In this document: positions 45,861 through 57,100 of the stretch, one piece after another
How the letters are laid out: every line of letters starts with the position of its first letter
How positions within the stretch are numbered: the stretch's first letter is position 1
Source: Sorex araneus
Taxonomy: Eukaryota > Chordata > Mammalia > Eulipotyphla > Soricidae
DNA length: 64,000 nucleotides
Assembly: GCF_027595985.1 (NCBI RefSeq)
Contig: NC_073305.1
Coordinates: 172,318,172-172,382,171 of the forward strand
Direction of reading: 5' to 3'
Position numbers and translations under genes: made by a program
Notes under the pieces: generated by a model
The model's database searches: none
What the model was told of the DNA's origin: nothing
The model's input: the letters and a program-made list of their open reading frames with translations, nothing else

Positions 45861-45869
45861 GTTGGGCCC

Positions 45870-45902
45870 GGCGGCGGCGGCGGCGGCGGCGCGCGCGCGC
45901 AC
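45870..45902. repeat. (GGC)n followed by (GC)n
   Basis: Seven GGC units then alternating GC/GCAC. The triplet repeat is of the CGG class and the alternating part is Z-DNA-prone. Confidence 0.92.
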
Positions 45903-46176
45903 ACCGCTCTTGGATCGGCGCGCCGAGAGCCAGTGCCGGGTCTGGGAAAACTAACTTGAGGCTCTCGCCTGCGTGCTCCGCAGTTCCCTCCCAGCGGGCC
46001 GGCCTCCGCGTCTCGGGCTCGGTTTTGGAACTGTGTGTCCCTGGGAGGACTCCTGGAGAGAGGAAACGGGCCCGTGCCGAATAAATGTTTTATCTCCCGA
46101 AGTTGTACAGTGGAGCCCCGCCTCTTGCTGAGCTGGGTGCTACCAAGAGCTTCGGTTCTGGGGCGGGACACTGCTG

Positions 46177-46350
46177 CTTTTTTTTCTTTTTTTGCATTTT
46201 GGGTCCCACCCGGAGATGCACAGGAGTTACTCCTGGTTTATGCTCTCAGGAATTAACTCCTGGCGGTGCTCAGGGGACCCTATGGGATGCTGGAAATCGA
46301 ACCCGGTGCAAGGCAAACGCCCTACCCCGCTGTGCTATTGCTCCAGCCCC
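46177..46350 (-). mobile_element. SOR-type SINE at the edge of the CpG island
   Basis: Slightly shortened in the head (the AACCCGGTGCAAGG junction lacks the GTCGGCCGC part). Probable duplication gggacactgct and gggacgctgct. Confidence 0.92.
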
Positions 46351-46815
46351 CATGGGACGCTGCTTTTTATCTGAAGATCGCAGGCCTCTTCCAGTTGGCC
46401 AGCCCGGGGTGCCAGCCGGTGACCGTGCCCGGGACGCTGAGGACCCTGCATCCCGCTGGAGGGACCGAGCGCAGCCGCGGATTCGGGGAGGCGGGGGGGG
46501 GGGAGCAGGAGCATCCCCCACCCGGGTCACTGCCTTGTGGCTGTCGGCTCTCCGTCGGCGTAGAAGAAGGGGGGTGGGGGCTTGCAGTTATTTTTGCACT
46601 TGATGGAAGAAGTATCCCAGGGCCAAATCCAGGTGTCCCGGCTACTCCGCCAAGCCTCGGTTCAAAGCCAAGAACCCAAGAAACCGGGATTCAGAGAGCC
46701 CGGTGGGAGTAGATGACCTTCATCCCCGCACGGGCCCCCCTCACCTTGGTGCGGGTCTATTGGAGCTTGACCCAAGGAAAAACGGTGATAAAGAGAAGAT
46801 CATCTGGCCTCTAGG

Positions 46816-46935
46816 GCCGGAGTGATAGTACAGGGTGTAGAGCATTTGCCTTGTAAGCAGCGATCCAGGTTCCCAACCCAAGTTCAAGTCCCCAAGCACC
46901 GCCAGGGGTGAGCATCATCGCTGGGCGTGACCCAA
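46816..46935 (+). mobile_element. Internally deleted SOR-type SINE with target-site duplication
   Basis: About 120 bp: intact head, most of the body missing. Perfect duplication atctggcctctagg at 46802-46815 and 46936-46949, so it probably inserted in this short form or lost its middle later. Confidence 0.9.
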
Positions 46936-46949
46936 ATCTGGCCTCTAGG

Positions 46950-47762
46950 TGGGATCCAGTTGGGAAAACACTTATTTGTTTTTTTAGGTTGTGGTTACAT
47001 TTTAACCAACAGCCTCTATCTGGGATAGAGCCCATTGATTTGTTCTCTTGCAGAGATGTAACTTTCAGATTTTTTTACATTTGGAAGGTCTGTATGTCAT
47101 TTCTCTGTGTGCGATGCAAGATCGTTTTTATTGAAACTTCTTTAGAAAGATGTGAGGAGAGAGAAGTGTGTGTTGGAGAGAGAGCACCAGCTTCTCCAGA
47201 GTGGAAATAGGCAAGTGAAACATCGAGAGGAGCAAGCGAGAGTGTTCAATGCAGAACATGGGCTTGAAGAGCCAGCCTAGAAGTAGTTTTTTATCAGCTG
47301 GAGAAAGGACCCAGGACTGCAGTTCAGGAGTAGAGCTCATGATTCCCTTGTCTCTCGGGATAGGCCTCAAGCACTGGCCTCCCTTAAAAAAAAAGAAAGT
47401 GAAGAGGGAATTTAGATCATTAGCTTTTTATTGTGCTGAGAAAGAAAAAGTGTGTGGCTCATATCCGTGCCTCATTCCACAAATGAAAGGTTTCAACAGC
47501 AGTTTTTAGCAAAGTGTCAGAGATGGTACATTTTGAGGTGAAAAGGAAAGAGAATGTTGCTATGTTTGACCTACTTCTTAAAGAAGAGGGCTGTGAGTCT
47601 GCACAAAATACACGCTGTGGGCCCTCTCAAATGTAGACAAGACATAAGCCTGAGTCTTTTTATAAAGCCGTTCTCCAGTGGGAGAAGATACAAGAATCAT
47701 AATAAACTAGTACCTCCAAATAAAAGCACAGAGTCTAGACAGCTGCCTACAGCGAAAGAGCA
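46950..47762. other. Unique DNA, nothing firmly recognised
   Basis: A possible old tRNA-type SINE lies near 47300-47390 (GACTGCAGTTCAGGAGTAGA). No gene seen. Confidence 0.4.
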
Positions 47763-47926
47763 GGGGCCGGAAGGATACAGGCGATTGGGTGTTTGCCGAG
47801 GGGTTCAGTCACCAGCATCCCATATGATGGTTCTCCGAGCACCTCCTGGAGTAATTCCAGAGTAATTGCAGAGCCAGGAATAACCCTGAGCATCTCCAGG
47901 TGTGACCCCAAAAGCCAAATAATAAT
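47763..47926 (+). mobile_element. SOR-type SINE
   Basis: The head is shortened and the body carries a small duplication (GAGTAATTCCAGAGTAATTG). Probable duplication agcgaaagag and agtgaaagag. Confidence 0.88.
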
Positions 47927-48247
47927 AGTGAAAGAGAAGATATCAGAGAAAGCAATTTCACTGATAAGGAAAGCACATTCAACCACCAAACCGTTCTTCC
48001 TTTTGTTCAGTAACAGGCAAATAGTATTAAATTCAAGTAGATTTTCTTTGCCAGTTAGACCAGCCTGCACTCAGGTAGCCCAGGGATCTAGGCAAAAAAT
48101 AAGTGAAAACTAAAGTTTAAGTCATTTGCTAATTAAGGAAAGCTCCACTGGCCAGACAAGTGTGAGATGGTAGTGGCTGCGGAACAGCAGCTGTGAAATC
48201 ATGGGACAAATCAGAATTACCAGCTGGGACTGTGGTAGGAAATACCA

Positions 48248-48250
<3 letters not shown>

Positions 48251-48295
<45 letters not shown>
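48251..48295. repeat. (TG)n microsatellite
   Basis: About 22 TG units. Confidence 0.97.
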
Positions 48296-48297
<2 letters not shown>

Positions 48298-48703
48298 AAA
48301 TGATATTCTCCTAAGGCACTGCAGAGAAGGAACCTGTTTGAATCACCTAATTGCCAGGGTTTAGAATCTAATAACTGTAATTATATATCCTATATAAATT
48401 TATTTGAAGTATGAAGACTATGACAATTAACATACAATTATATGGTAATTTCGAAACAGCCTGCCAAAGGTTGTGTGCATAACCTCAAGTCAGCTTCTCT
48501 GTTTTATATAAATAATCAAGAGAATATGAACAAAAGCAGCCTGGAATGTTGAAAATGTAAAAGACTCAGCTTTTGTTCCAATACACCACGGACTTATTAT
48601 AGGGCTTTGTTAAAATTATCATGCACATCTCAGTGTTTTATAGTTGATTTAATACATTGCCTAGCAAGTAGAATTAATATCCATCAACCAACTATAATTG
48701 TAT

Positions 48704-48950
<247 letters not shown>

Positions 48951-49122
48951 CTTGCTTTTTGGGTCACACCTGTCAATGCTCAGGGGTTTCTCCTGGCTTT
49001 GCACTCAGGAATTACTCCTGGCGGTGCTCAGGGGACCATATGGGATTCTGGGCATTTGCCTTGCACCTGGGTTGGCCAAGTGCAAGGCAAATGCTCTACC
49101 TGCTGTACTAACGCTCCAGGCC
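48951..49122 (-). mobile_element. SOR-type SINE whose tail is the (GAAA)n array
   Basis: The body is intact. A second copy of head-like words (GGGCATTTGCCTTGCACC) appears where the B-box region should be, an odd internal rearrangement near 49048-49068. Confidence 0.93.
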
Positions 49123-49240
49123 CAGTTCTTAAAGAAGATTGTTGAGTGTCTTAAAGGCATTGTACCATTTTGGATCGCTACTTCTAGCTAAAACTAGTTT
49201 GTGCACAAGCAAACGAGCAGCTAACCTCTAAGATAGGAAT

Positions 49241-49471
49241 CACTGTAGCACTGTCATCCCATTGCTCATCGATTTGCTCGAAATGTCTCCATTGTGAGAC
49301 TTGTTACTCTTTTTGGCATATCCAATATGCCACGGGTAGCTTGTCAGGCTCTGCATGCAGGCAGGATACTCTCAGTAGCTTGCCGGGATTTCTGAGAGGG
49401 ATGAAGGAATCAAACCAGGGTTGGCCGCATGCAAGGCAAATGCCCTACCTGCTGTGCTATCTCTCCGGCCC
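49241..49471 (-). mobile_element. SOR/RTE hybrid SINE with target-site duplication
   Basis: Complete. It lacks the GGGCACCAG part next to TTTGCTCGA. Perfect duplication aagataggaat at 49230-49240 and 49472-49482. Confidence 0.96.
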
Positions 49472-49788
49472 AAGATAGGAATAACAAAGTAGTTTTTTTT
49501 TTTTTTTTCGTGAGTCAGTTGTTTATAAATGTATCTTGTAATGTTGCTAGCACTTTGGGGATGAATTTAATTTTTATGCATATTATTCAAAACATTTTAT
49601 ATTGGTTAAATATGTTGGAAAAACCCCTGGTTCACCCTTTCATGAATTCTCTTCATTTCCCAGGCCTGCTGTACTTTATGTTTGATTGCACTGAGTATAG
49701 TTCCATGTCTGCATCTAAATGCCTTGCAAGTCACAGGGTGTCAAAGGAAATTTGAAAATCAGACAAATGCTTTCTCACTAAGTTCTTA

Positions 49789-50000
49789 CTTAGTGCTGGT
49801 CAATAGCTGTTGTGAATTCAGTACGAAGGCAATGGTATTACATATCTCTTAATAATTTTAAATTTCTGGAAATCTAGATAATTACAAAGTTGTTGCTTAG
49901 TGCTGGTCAATAGCTGTTGTGAATTCAGAATGAAGGTAGTAATGTTACATATTCCTTAATATTTTTTAACTTCTGGAAATTTAGATAATTACAATGAAGT
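49789..50000 (+). repeat. 107-bp tandem duplication
   Basis: Two copies (49789-49895 and 49896-50000). Both start CTTAGTGCTGGTCAATAGC, continue GTTGTGAATTCAG, and end with TAGATAATTACAA. Divergence is moderate, so the event is not recent. Confidence 0.92.
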
Positions 50001-50447
50001 CACTCTAGTTATTTTCAAGGTTTTTGAAAATCTGTGTGATTGTAGGAGGGATTCAACAATTACAAAAGAACATCTACCTCTACAGTATCCTTACACTAGT
50101 GGATTTATCCCCAGAATGATAAAGTAGAAATAGCCTAGTTCCTAGTTATTTGAGGAATTCCCCCCAAAAAATGAGATCCATATTTTTATGAGAGAGACCT
50201 GGAGAGTATTCACTGTCCTTTTCACCACGTGAGGTTATGGTGACCCTGACTTTCATCAGTCATCATGATCTTAGACTTCCATGCTTCTATTTCTGTTGTT
50301 TTTAATAAAAAATAATTTAACAAATATTTAAACAATTAAAAATAGTTCTGTTGTTTTTAAGCTAACCAGTCTGTGGCATTTTGTTATAGCAGCCTAAAAG
50401 TGCCAAGATTATATGTTATTATATGTTACTTAATACCCCCCTCTCTC

Positions 50448-50482
<35 letters not shown>

Positions 50483-51796
50483 TGCAAATTCTAAGATGGT
50501 CTCCAACAACCCAAGTCTCCTCAGATGCTCACTGTTGTGTAATCTTCTCATCTTGAGTGTATTCAAAAGCTGTGGCTTGCTTCTTGCTTCTACCCTATAA
50601 TAGGTCATAGGTGCTGCTATATGTCTTCTACGGTTAGATTATTATATTATTTTATTATATTATTATCGACTGTGAGTTCTTTTTTTATGGCAGCCTCCCT
50701 CTTGCTAGCAGTGATAAAACAAATCAACATTTTGGGAAGGCCATGTGGCATGCAACTGAGGGTTTTCACTGGACAACAGCCAGATAGTGATTGAGACGCA
50801 CCCCGCCTTCCCCCGAGAAAGAATCCCAAACAATTGAATCCTGCCAACAACCTTGTATGAAGGAATGGAAGCAGAACCCTTCCTTGTCAGACCTGAGACG
50901 GAAGCAGATTCTAGCAGTGGTCTGGGAAGATGGCTCTTAATTCAGCTATGAAATATACATACCATTTATTCCATCTATAGATTCTGGTGAAAGATGAATC
51001 ATCCACACAACAATCCTAAGTCTGCACCCATTTTTTTCCCACATGAGTTGCACATTCTGGTATAATTAAAACTTTATTAGGTACAATGCTGCCGTCATCC
51101 TCTTCAATTTGCTTTGATGTTCCAGGACAAATTTGTTCTATCTAGACTTTTATTGAGTTTTTAGACACAAAGGAAGACACAAAGTTTATTGCCCTTGATA
51201 TTCTCTTCACGGAAATCATGAAGCAAGATTCACTGGCATTTTCTGCCCCAGTAGGCATTATGACTTTCATATCACCCATATTTTCTAAGTAAGAAAGACA
51301 GTAAAATCAGTTTCAGAGCCAGGACCCAAGTCTATGACCTGACTCCCACACACTATTACTTAATTAACGAGATATTGAGAACAAACACACTCATCTGAAA
51401 ACTAAATTAACCCTAAGTTGAGTTGCAGTTCACTTCTAAGATGCTTGATTTCATTTCCAGCCTGAAATGGAAAAATGGAAAACAGGCTCATGAAGGCCAT
51501 TCATTATAGCCTGTGTCTTCACAACCCAAATGTCTTCTCTTTGGATACTTAGTCTTCCCCAGGTCTGTCTCAGAGGTTCCAAAGTTTAGCAAGCAGTCTA
51601 CACCCCAATTCTGCTCACCCTCTTCTCAACACATCTCATGCAGAGAAATATTATAAAAAATATATGCTTCTGTGTCTTTCCTTCCTTAGTTGAGGTCACA
51701 CAGTTATGTTCCTTGAAGAAACAAAATTGACTCTATAACTTTTAGTTGATTCCCAAATTTTGTTAAATGCACACAGTGTTTGTTAAAAAAAAATTC
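50001..51796. other. AT-rich unique DNA
   Basis: No gene or young SINE seen. A (TA)n microsatellite lies at 50449-50482. Confidence 0.45.
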
Positions 51797-51922
51797 TCTT
51801 GGGTTTAGAGAGATAGAACAGGGGTTAAAGCAAGTTGCCTTGCACACAGTGACCCAAGTTTGAAACTCAGTCTGCCAAACAGCATTAGGAATAGCAGCAC
51901 AAAGCATCCTGGACTTGACCTA
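51797..51922 (+). mobile_element. Diverged SOR-type SINE
   Basis: Head GAGAGATAGAACAGGGGTTA and GTTGCCTTGCACACAGTGAC are clear; the body is eroded. Confidence 0.7.
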
Positions 51923-52044
51923 ACATATCAAGAAATATAGGTATTTTGGGTTTATGGAGGGGTAGGTAGTGGTTCTGGCGGTTGGTTGAAAAGGGGTGGG
52001 TAGGGATCTAAGGAAAAGGGATCTGCTCAAGAAAGTCTACTTTA

Positions 52045-52215
52045 GGGGCTGGAGCAGTAGCACAGAGGGTAGGGCATTTGCCTTGCATGCGGCTGACCTG
52101 GGTTCGATTCCCAGCATCCCATATGGTCCCTAGAGGACTGTCAGGAGTAATTCCTGAGTGCAGAGCCAGGAGTAACTCCTGTGCATCGCCAGGTGTGACC
52201 CAAAAGGCCAAAAAA
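52045..52215 (+). mobile_element. SOR-type SINE with perfect target-site duplication
   Basis: Near-consensus. Duplication aaagtctacttta at 52032-52044 and 52216-52228. Confidence 0.97.
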
Positions 52216-52579
52216 AAAGTCTACTTTATTTCCTATGACCCCTCTGCAGCATAAGCCCACCTGGGAATACCCTAGTAACTTCTAACCTCAGTCGACTTGA
52301 CTTAAGCAAGAGTAGATCTCCTGCACCACAAGACCCACATGCCATGTCAGAAGAATATTCTTCATTTTGATCCTTTGCTCTAACTTTCACTTTTAAATGG
52401 TAGTGTTTTGGATATCAGTTTGATTTTGTTAGCTTCATTAGCTGTGGCAAGTTAATCTTTTCCTCTTTCCAAAGCAAGTACAATCCGCTTTTATTATTGT
52501 AATGGAACTAAACTAATTTTAAGTGGCTAGTACCTAACATATTTCTAATACATACAAATTATTTTGCTTTTTGTTTTCT

Positions 52580-52720
52580 TTTTGCTGTTGTTGCTTGCTT
52601 ATTGTGTTGCTGCCCCTCATGATCCAAGACCAGTAAGGTTCAGGGACCATGTGGTGCCAGGGATCAAATTCAAGGACATGTCAAGCATATACTCCTTTAT
52701 CTGAGGCATATCCTGAGCCC
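52580..52720 (-). mobile_element. Very diverged SINE
   Basis: GGGACCATGTGGTGCCAGGG and TATCCTGAGCCC are the only clear words. Confidence 0.5.
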
Positions 52721-53304
52721 ACATAGAGTTCTTTTTTTTATAGATAATTACTATATATTTATTATCATCCTCACTAGTTATTTGGGTTATTCCTAGTTAG
52801 CATGTAGAGAGATAGAGAGATGTTGCTTCTAAGTCAGCTAGGATTCACAGCAAAGAGATGGAAGGAGACCTGGGCTCCGCTAATGCTTGTATTTGTCTTC
52901 TTTCAGGAATAAAATGAGCAACTACTTTGGATCCTAGGGCAAAACAGTCTTTCACTTTGCAAGTGAAGACACATGGTCGTGGGAGGCCAATGTGTCTCTC
53001 TGGGTAGAGTCAGCACAGCTGGCACTAGCAGACTTGCTGTCAAACACTCATCCTACTTGGAGGCAGAACCTGCCCTTAGAAAGAAAGAGCAGCCGACCAT
53101 GTGGACCAATACATCCCTTTTCAGGGCATTTAGAATATCTTCTTTCTGGGTTTGCATAGCCCCACAATTCTGAATGAGGAGATGCAGTCTTCCCTACTTC
53201 TGTGTAGTTGCTGTACTTGGTAACCGGCTAATAACAAATCAAGTCTCCTGATGTAAAAGTGAAATTATACGTTCACAGTGTAAGAGTTTAGAACTTAGAG
53301 TACA

Positions 53305-53541
53305 GGGGCTAGGAAGATAGCACAGGGTTTAGGGGAGAAAACACTCAAGTCAGGTTCGGTCTCCAGCTTTGAATGCCCCACACCCATGCTCAGTTTTATT
53401 TTAGGGTGTAGCACCAGAGGCCCCTGAGCACCACTGGGAGGTCCCTGGCATTGCAGAACTCAAGTAACGCTGCATCCTTCTGCCTTTGCATCAAACCCCA
53501 GACTCCCTAAACACCACATGGGAGGGCACAAAACAAAACAA
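53305..53541 (+). mobile_element. SOR-type SINE with extra internal sequence
   Basis: Head GGGGCTAGGAAGATAGCACA; CCCCTGAGCACCACTGGGAG in the middle; longer than usual (about 235 bp) with an (AAAAC)n tail. Confidence 0.75.
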
Positions 53542-53779
53542 AACTTCCAGTCTCAGTAACTGGAGAGAAGACAAAAGGGGATAGAGAGTTAATGGGGCCT
53601 TTGGTGATGAAAGCAGATTTCTGAATCTAATCAGGCTTAAGTTTACATAGAAAAAGGAAAATGAGGGTTACAATGAGGGACAAACAGGATCACAAAGAAA
53701 TAGGACAATGAGATTCAGAGAATGAGAAGTATGTGAGGTAGTGAGGGGATAAGTTAACCCTAGCGAGGGAAATATGTAG

Positions 53780-54018
53780 AACTGTAGCACTGTCATCCTG
53801 TTATTCATTGATTTGCTCGAGCGGGCACCAGTAATGTCTCCATTGTGAGACTTGTTACTGTTTTTGGCATATCAAATACGCCATGGGTAGCTTGCCAGGC
53901 TCTGCTGTGCGGGCAGGATACTCTCAGTAGCTTGCCAGGCTCTCCGAGAGGGACAGAGGAATCGAACCCGGGTCGGCCGCATGCAAGGCAAATGTCCTAC
54001 CCGCTGTGCTATCGCTCA
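53780..54018 (-). mobile_element. SOR/RTE hybrid SINE
   Basis: Complete and close to consensus; the head complement includes GGAATCGAACCCGGGTCGGC. No clear target duplication. Confidence 0.95.
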
Positions 54019-55194
54019 CATTTGGACATAAGGCACTTGAACTTTACAAGAACATGCCACATTGGTCAATCCGAGTTGCTTACTGATCCAATCTGCAGTT
54101 GACCCCCATTCATAACAGTTCAATATTAAATGGATAATAATAAGATAGAGCCAGAGAACTAGAGAGACCAAATCTACTGTATTTAAAGTAATTCAGAAAC
54201 AATCCAGGCGAAGGGGGAGAGCAGTGTAATTGGAGTCAGAATCTAAAATACAACGGCTTTAGGAAAGCCTGGTCAGGGGGACGGGCAGGACCAAGGCCAA
54301 GTCTCCAGGGCTGCGAATTCTGAGACTGTGCTTTGCTTTGACCTCTTCCAGCCCGTTTGCCTCTGGCTGCATGACCTGGGCTCCTAAGCCAACTCTTTCT
54401 GGCTTGGCTGGTGTTGCTGGCTGCCTCCAGCTCTGGCCCAAGCCCGTCTGGCAATGATCCACCGGTTTGCCTGTGAGTCCTCCCTGACTATCTTGGGAAT
54501 GAAAAACAGAGGCATATTAAGAGCCTGAAGACCGCATACACTGGAGGATTTCTTACTAAGATAATCAAGTCCAGTACCATAAAATTATTATGAACTTTGC
54601 ATTAAGATGTATGTGTCTACTATCTTCTATTGCATTACTGTCACTACCATCTGTCTTATCTCTGTTAATACCTATGTGTCATCTCTGTGTGCCTAGCTTC
54701 CCCTTTGAATACAATTGCGTTTTCAAGAGTTTGAAGTAAGATTGCATGAAATAAAATTCGAGGTATAGGTATATTCAGACTAAATAAGTGAGAAAGATAT
54801 TTAGAACCATAAACCAAGGAACCTATCTAATAACAATATAATAGAAATGCACAGAAGTCTGTGAGTTGTACTGGATATATTAAATATATTTTTTAAGTTA
54901 ATGTAAGAGTATTCTGTGAATCTGTATTGAAAATGACTTTGACATTTAGGACTTCATTTAGGGATATCAAGCCAGAACTAGCTTAGCAGTGAAGTGAGTG
55001 TCTCGAAGAGCAAACTGCGGTCAGATATGATGGATTTTTTAGTGAAGATGCCAGCAGGTGTGTGCCTAACCATTTGGGAATTTAAAATCTACTCATGCTG
55101 TAGTTTCTGTACTTGCCTTCTCTATTAAAGAATTATTTTCTGATAATATTTTTATTTTACTGTTGAGTGAGGAAGTTTTGTTTTTTAAAAAGTT
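54019..55194. other. Unique DNA, nothing recognised
   Basis: A GC-richer patch at 54220-54480 has short frames on both strands but no recognisable protein. Confidence 0.4.
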
Positions 55195-55500
55195 TCACTA
55201 TTTTAACGGCTTGATGTAAGTGGAACCATGACGTATCTCACTTATTTGCTAAGAATAATGCCATCCACATACATTCATACTATTGCAAGTGGCAGAGTTT
55301 TATTTTTGTAAGGTTGAATAGTATTCAACTATTGAATAAATGTAACTACCATATTTTCTTTACCCAGTCATCTGTCAGTACACATTAGGCTGTTTCCATC
55401 TCTCGGCTTACATAAACAACGCTGCAGTGAACATAGAAATGTAGATGTTTCTTAGAGATATTCATTTAATTATTTTGGTTGTATATCCTGAAGTGATTGC
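55195..55500 (-). mobile_element. Ancient L1M-type LINE-1 remnant
   Basis: Antisense L1 3' pattern: GTAAGTGGAACCATGACGTA, then TTTTTGTAAGGTTGAATAGT, then AGGCTGTTTCCATCTCTCGG. A sense-oriented L1-like scrap (AAAGGTAGATCTTAAG) and a (CA)n tract (55672-55694) follow. Confidence 0.7.
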
Positions 55501-55986
55501 CAGGGGTTGGTGGGCAGGGAAAAGGGGTACTATTGTTCAATTTCCATTCTACAAAATTGATAAATTTTTTATATCTGTTTATACAAATACTGTAACTGTA
55601 GTTAACAGTATGACATGCTTATAGTTTTATTAAGAAAGGTAGATCTTAAGCTAAAAGGTTTTCATATATGTACACACACACACACACACACACCCTTAAT
55701 TTCCATCTAGGCAATGATAATCTATGTATTTCCTCATGGTAAGGAGTAATACTCAGTACTTAGGCAGTAAGATCATAGCGAGGATCACAAAAAAAAAGTG
55801 AATTAAATTACTGCTCAAAAGGACTTCAATACTTAATAAAATATTCTTTTAAAAAATGTATATGTATATATGAGATATCCAGAAGAGAAATTGAATACTT
55901 AAATAACCAATAGACACATAGCTTTGTGGAATTCTCCTCCCTCACTTCAAGTAATGGTCCGATAACAACAGAAAATGCATTTTCTT

Positions 55987-56153
55987 CTTTTTTTTCTTTT
56001 TTGCTGTTTGGGTCACACCCGATGGTGCACAGCGGTTACTCCTGGCTTTACACTCAGGAATTACTCCTGGCGGTGCTTGGGGGACCATATGGGATGCTGG
56101 GAAGCTGGGAATCGAACATAGGTCAGCCGCTTGCTGTACTGTCACTCCAGCCC
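55987..56153 (-). mobile_element. SOR-type SINE
   Basis: Near full length. It has a small local duplication (GCTGGGAAGCTGGGAATCG) and a deletion in the head complement. Confidence 0.93.
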
Positions 56154-56224
56154 ACTTATTTTTCTTTAACAATTTGTCCATTCCAACACTTTTCTTTCCT
56201 CAGAGACCAGAGAACTGTATTCTT

Positions 56225-56408
56225 TTTTTTTTTTTTTTTTGCTTTTCGGGGTCACACCTGGTGATGCACAGAGGTCACTCCTGATTCATGCACTCAGGAA
56301 TTACCCCTGGCGGTGCTCAGGGGACCTTATGGGATGCTGGGATTTGAACCCGGGTTGGCTGCGTGCAAGGCAAATGCCCTACCCATTGTGGGCTATCACT
56401 CCAGCCCC
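56225..56408 (-). mobile_element. SOR-type SINE with perfect target-site duplication
   Basis: Duplication gagaactgtattctt at 56210-56224 and 56409-56423. A-tail of about 18 T on the plus strand. Confidence 0.97.
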
Positions 56409-56423
56409 GAGAACTGTATTCTT

Positions 56424-57088
56424 AACATAGAAGAGTCACTAACTATTTATCAGGGAATACTCCTCCCTCCACCCCCCAATTCACGAGACTGTTAATAATA
56501 AAGTTACAAGCATGTTAAAATTCTCTGACTATCTCTACTTCCAGGAAGACTTGAGAGCACTCTAGGGATGAACAAATCAAACCGACCTGTTTCAATCAGG
56601 CATTTCTTGTTTGTCTTGGCAAGAGTATGTAGTATGTGTGAGATAGTACTATCCTCTGACGGAATTGAGATGTAAAACTTGGGACTGGTAAGTGATCATA
56701 TTTCTGGACATGGAGAAAACCTAGTTTAGTGTGAGAAAAAGTTGGCACAGGTCAGAAAGGCAGCAAATGAGAGAGATTGTAAGAGAGAAAAGGCAACACA
56801 AGTTTCTGATCTAATGCTTCTTATGACCCAAATGAATCTTAGTTTTTCCCATGGTTTGGATGTACACTCTATCATCAGAATTTGTAAAAAAAAAACTAAT
56901 TATTTTACTATTTTATTTCTTTTTTATTTGATATTTTAAATTTTATCTCGGGTATTTTTTTTTCAGTTTCAAACAGAATACATTTTATTTCCTTTTCTTG
57001 GTCAATTGTACTGTTCCAGTAACAACGGAATACTGCAAAATTTCATGGAAGTGACTAGAGCCAGTATCTTTGACTTCTTTCCATTTAA
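56424..57088. other. Unique DNA, nothing recognised
   Basis: AT-rich, with no gene or young repeat before the RTE element. Confidence 0.4.
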
Positions 57089-57100
57089 GAGGAAAACAAA

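Larger units (their letters stand above)
44690..46080. promoter_or_regulatory. FBXO30: CpG island and promoter of FBXO30
   Basis: Very dense CpG and GC, in sharp contrast to the AT-rich flanks. It contains GC boxes (GCCCCGCCCC at 45728-45737 and CCCCGCCCACCC just upstream), several short tandem repeats, and the exon 1 donor. A CpG-island promoter of this kind usually fires in both directions, so a divergent transcript toward higher coordinates is plausible. Long frames through the island on both strands are GC artefacts. Confidence 0.88.

Noticed and set aside
44937..45959. Long open frames (up to 340 codons) on both strands of the CpG island
   Set aside because: High GC removes stop codons in all frames; the products are P/R/A/G-rich and overlap on both strands. 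No domain is recognisable.
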